Shown: positions 63,969 to 64,000 of the stretch, one piece after another | How positions within the stretch are numbered: position 1 is the stretch's first letter | Layout of the letters: each line of letters opens with the position of its first letter | NCBI RefSeq assembly: GCF_037325665.1 | Contig: NC_090259.1 | Span: 40,057,723 to 40,121,722 of the forward strand | DNA: 64,000 bases | Reading direction: 5' to 3' | Source: Littorina saxatilis | Lineage: Eukaryota; Mollusca; Gastropoda; Littorinimorpha; Littorinidae | Program-made: the position numbers and the translations under genes | Notes under the pieces: generated by a model | The model's database searches: none | The model's input: the letters and a program-made list of their open reading frames with translations, nothing else | Told to the model about the DNA's origin: nothing

Positions 63969-64000
63969 TTTAGAAGACCAGAACACGAAAGACCATAACA

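Overview
The window looks like nuclear DNA from a marine gastropod mollusc, most plausibly a periwinkle-type (Littorina-like) genome. That placement is my inference from the style of the tRNA-derived SINEs, the very high dinucleotide microsatellite load and the intron-rich genes. No database was searched. There is no operon structure, no prokaryotic gene organisation and no CRISPR array.

Genes are sparse. (1) A complete-looking four-exon gene on the minus strand (16313-19005) encodes a 413-residue type II membrane carbohydrate sulfotransferase of the Sulfotransfer_2 (HNK-1ST/CHST8-14) family. All splice phases agree, and degenerate copies of its last coding segment lie just downstream. (2) The first four exons of a secreted CAP/CRISP-superfamily protein lie on the plus strand from 60318; the gene runs off the right edge. 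(3) Exon-like segments on the minus strand (49239-49490, 49015-49110, 46089-46240, perhaps 34745-35122) point to one or two further genes that I cannot identify.

The rest is repeat landscape. Five or more tRNA-derived SINE groups are present, many with visible target-site duplications. There is a 5'-truncated L1/Tx1-type LINE (10.1-13.2 kb), two fragments of another non-LTR family (14.1-15.2 and 23.1-23.6 kb), an ORF1-like segment (58.2-59.7 kb) and a Penelope-like GIY-YIG fossil (59.7-60.1 kb). Several non-autonomous inverted-repeat elements occur: a ~0.87 kb family seen about seven times, a TTAA-flanked 732-bp element, a 682-bp element, a hAT-like 280-bp element in a sulfotransferase intron, a 935-bp element with TA-type ends, and a 1.5-kb head-to-head foldback. 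Long (GA)n, (CA)n, (TTA)n and (ATC)n tracts and several minisatellites complete the picture.

Layout: 0-10 kb, SINEs and local duplications; 10-15 kb, LINEs; 15-19 kb, sulfotransferase gene and downstream exon fragments; 20-25.4 kb, nested inverted-repeat elements; 26-32 kb, SINEs, a 22-bp box-A array and foldback elements; 32-46 kb, microsatellites, SINEs and an Asp-rich exon candidate; 46-49.5 kb, unidentified minus-strand exons; 50-55 kb, a twin 1.04-kb repeat and a 935-bp MITE; 56-60 kb, retroelement pieces; 60-64 kb, CAP gene with SINE-filled introns.
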